Assembly (NCBI GenBank): GCA_003762615.1 | Contig: RIAZ01000007.1 | Location: 62,001-126,000, forward strand | Source of the DNA: Muribaculaceae bacterium Isolate-037 (Harlan) | Lineage (GTDB): Bacteria > Bacteroidota > Bacteroidia > Bacteroidales > Muribaculaceae | Length of the DNA: 64,000 nt | Reading direction: 5' to 3' | Shown here: in pieces, positions 62,624 to 64,000 of the stretch | Layout of the letters: every line of letters starts with the position of its first letter | Numbering within the stretch: position 1 is the first letter of the stretch | Translations under genes and position numbers: made by a program | Notes under the pieces: generated by a model | Told to the model about the DNA's origin: nothing | The model's input: the letters and a program-made list of their open reading frames with translations, nothing else | Database searches by the model: none

Positions 62624-63220
62624 CTATTCTCCGAGCGTCACTCCATCCAATGAGAGCAGACGTCCGGTTATTTCCGGGGCGAAATCGCTCCGGAAACGCA
62701 GTGTCATGGAGCAGGTGTTGTCAAAGGTGCGGTTGATTACCTCCACGTCTCCACCCTTCACAATCTTCATAACTCCGTCGGCAGCGACGTATGGGAAAGT
62801 CACGGTAACAGTCTCCATCTGGTGCATCTCCTTGCGTCCCGCCTCCTCCAATGCCAATCGGGCAGCCTCGCGATAAGCCGCTATCAATCCGGGGGTACCG
62901 AGTTTGATTCCACCGAAATAGCGCACTACTACGACCACCACGTCTGTCACCTCCTTACTGTTGATCTGTCCGAGAATCGGCTTACCTGCCGTTCCCGACG
63001 GCTCACCATTGTCATTAAGTTGCCATTCCTTACGTTCCGGACCTATCATATATGCCCAGCATACGTGCCGTGCATCATGGTACTCATTCTGATACTCCTT
63101 GACGATGGCACGTGCCTCATCCGCACTCGCCACTTTTCTGGCGAATGAGATGAAACGGCTCATCTTCTCCCGGAACTGCGCCTCCGCATCCCTCTCTATC
63201 GTATAATAAAGGTCTCCCAT
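62624..63220 (-). CDS. YigZ/IMPACT-family protein
   Basis: 198 residues from MGDLYYTIERDAEAQFREKMSRFISFARKV (ATG at 63218-63220). A longer frame begins at 63241, but that ATG overlaps the -7 promoter element, so the shorter start is preferred. NEYHDARHVCWAYMIG, WQLNDNGEPSGTAGKPILGQI, VVVVVRYFGGIKLGTPGLIAAYREAARLAL are the UPF0029/IMPACT hallmarks, and a C-terminal DUF1949-like domain follows. Function in bacteria is unclear; the eukaryotic relative inhibits GCN1-mediated signalling. Confidence 0.92.
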   Translation of the reverse strand: MGDLYYTIERDAEAQFREKMSRFISFARKVASADEARAIVKEYQNEYHDARHVCWAYMIGPERKEWQLNDNGEPSGTAGKPILGQINSKEVTDVVVVVVRYFGGIKLGTPGLIAAYREAARLALEEAGRKEMHQMETVTVTFPYVAADGVMKIVKGGDVEVINRTFDNTCSMTLRFRSDFAPEITGRLLSLDGVTLGE

Positions 63221-63238
63221 CTTTTTCAAATTATTCTG

Positions 63239-63270
63239 CAAAGATACGACATGGAAACGATTCCTCCAAT
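63239..63270 (-). promoter_or_regulatory. Promoter of the YigZ-family gene
   Basis: On the minus strand ATTG (63270-63267), 20-bp spacer, TATCTTTG (63246-63239). The predicted start near 63232 leaves a short leader before the ATG at 63220 and excludes the ATG at 63241. Confidence 0.7.
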
Positions 63271-63406
63271 TGAAGTTGTCTAAACTTCACTCAGTAATCC
63301 TCAAAAACGATACCCTATCCCATAACAAAACATCCCGTAGCTACCGCAAGTCTTATTACATCTTATAAATAATACTTAACGACCTCAATTCTTTTGTATA
63401 TTTACA

Positions 63407-63444
63407 ATTTTGTTCCGTTTTTTGCGCAAAAAACGGAACAAAAT
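63407..63444. promoter_or_regulatory. Perfect 38-bp palindrome, likely operator of the AbiEi-type gene
   Basis: A 19-bp arm (ATTTTGTTCCGTTTTTTGC and its exact complement) centred between 63425 and 63426. It ends 3 bp before the -7 element, covering the -33 region. AbiE antitoxins are known to repress their own promoter through inverted repeats. Confidence 0.7.
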
Positions 63445-63447
63445 CAT

Positions 63448-63455
63448 TATCTTTG
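63448..63455 (+). promoter_or_regulatory. -7 element of the AbiEi-type gene
   Basis: TATCTTTG then CAGTT, a perfect TAnnTTTG, 24 bp before the ATG at 63480. TTTG at 63421-63424 inside the palindrome may be the -33 (23-bp spacer). Confidence 0.7.
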
Positions 63456-63479
63456 CAGTTGAAATATAAAGTATTAATA

Positions 63480-64000
63480 ATGACATTCGCTCGTAAAATA
63501 GAAATAGCAGTAAACAACGTGCCAATCGGTACGGTTTTCTCTATTCCTGATCTTCATTTTCCACCGGTATCCAGTGCAAATATCAAGGTTAAACTCAATC
63601 GTATGGTTAGAGCCGGAAGATTGCAAAAACTCGTAAATGGCAAGTATTACAGAGCAATGGAGTCTGTATTTGGAGCCACTTTGCCTTCTACAGAAGAGCT
63701 GGTAAAAGACATCCTATATACCGATGGCAAAATATCAGGATACCTCACAGGCAATTCCGTTTGGACCTCAATGCAACTCACCACACAATTTTCAGGAACC
63801 ATTACTGTTGGAGTAAATGCACGAAAAGCATCCATTCGACGAGCAGGACAGAAAATAATGTTTATTGTCCAGCATAATAAAATCACAAGCGAAAATATAC
63901 ATCTGCTTCAAATTTTAGATGCCCTAAAATTCATCAAAAAGATTCCGGACACAACAGTTTCTGCAAGTTTTTCAAAATTGAACAATATCATAAAGCATCT
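63480..64000 (+). CDS. AbiEi/DUF6088-type antitoxin (runs past window end)
   Basis: At least 173 residues are present and the frame is still open at the window edge. The start MTFARKIEIAVNNVPIGTVFSIPDL followed by LNRMVRAGRLQKLVNGKYYRA is a winged-helix DNA-binding domain, then GATLPSTEELVKDILYTDGKISGYLTGNSVWTSMQLTTQF and TITVGVNARKASIRRAGQKIMFI. This matches, from memory, the DUF6088/AbiEi family of type IV antitoxins. The cognate AbiEii nucleotidyltransferase toxin would be expected just downstream, outside the window. Confidence 0.78.
   Translation, partial: MTFARKIEIAVNNVPIGTVFSIPDLHFPPVSSANIKVKLNRMVRAGRLQKLVNGKYYRAMESVFGATLPSTEELVKDILYTDGKISGYLTGNSVWTSMQLTTQFSGTITVGVNARKASIRRAGQKIMFIVQHNKITSENIHLLQILDALKFIKKIPDTTVSASFSKLNNIIKH

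Noticed and set aside
63221-63241. Seven-residue N-terminal extension of the YigZ-family protein
   Set aside because: Its ATG overlaps the -7 promoter element at 63239-63246.

Overview
The window looks like a chromosomal segment of a gut Bacteroidales bacterium, most likely of the Muribaculaceae type (inferred from gene content, no database search). The evidence is repeated TAnnTTTG (-7) promoter elements, in several cases with TTTG 19-20 bp upstream, a SusC/SusD operon, FISUMP, DUF4369/TlpA and DUF4494 proteins, a DUF4492-cydA-cydB operon, a large homodimeric pyruvate:ferredoxin oxidoreductase, and an UpxY-like antiterminator at a polysaccharide locus.

Layout. (1) 1-12181, minus strand: an AT-rich surface-polysaccharide locus. 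In transcription order it holds an F420-dehydrogenase-like/acetyltransferase fusion, an NAD epimerase, a Wzx-type flippase, a GT2, a pyruvyltransferase, a second GT2, UDP-galactopyranose mutase, a GT4, a polytopic membrane protein (Wzy candidate) and a GT cut by the window edge. (2) 12250-13145: a complete IS5-family element with TTA target duplication, inserted just upstream of the first biosynthetic gene. (3) 13431-14873: a protein that joins a tyrosine-recombinase-like N-terminus, apparently without catalytic residues, to an UpxY/NusG-like antiterminator C-terminus; it lies at the head of the locus on the same strand. (4) 15128-19063: an 11-bp phased repeat array and the biotin genes bioA, bioF and a bioG-bioC fusion. 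(5) 19208-31511: nhaD, a stub of a DUF1703-type gene, pyruvate:ferredoxin oxidoreductase, dbpA-like helicase, recG, ispD, fabG, fabH-like and a TetR regulator, with a 10-bp phased CATG palindrome array between fabG and fabH. (6) 31812-35276: initiator-type tRNA-Met, an RluA-type pseudouridine synthase, a sugar MFS transporter, YggS and DUF4494. (7) 35506-45104: an operon of SusC (frameshifted), SusD, two lipoproteins and two TlpA-like proteins, interspersed with three copies of a palindromic ~134-bp repeat. (8) 45627-51474: DUF4492-cydAB, two single-domain chromate transporters, folC. (9) 51572-56035: a soluble phosphatidylserine-decarboxylase-like (pyruvoyl) enzyme divergent from a GadC-like APC antiporter and an MFS transporter. 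(10) 56276-59231: a possible two-gene defence pair (DUF3696-like ATPase plus an unrecognised partner), beside a GTATCGG repeat hairpin and a decayed AlbA_2-type gene. (11) 59411-64000: RNase G, a 29-aa basic protein, an HU protein, a YjjG-like nucleotidase, a YigZ protein and the start of an AbiEi/DUF6088-type antitoxin behind a perfect 38-bp palindrome.

The strongest candidates for something new are the recombinase-antiterminator fusion controlling a polysaccharide locus (now separated from it by an IS), the ATPase/unknown pair at 56276-58329, the decarboxylase/antiporter/MFS cluster, and several phased or palindromic intergenic repeat arrays. All functional statements come from reading motifs by eye; no alignment or structure search was run.
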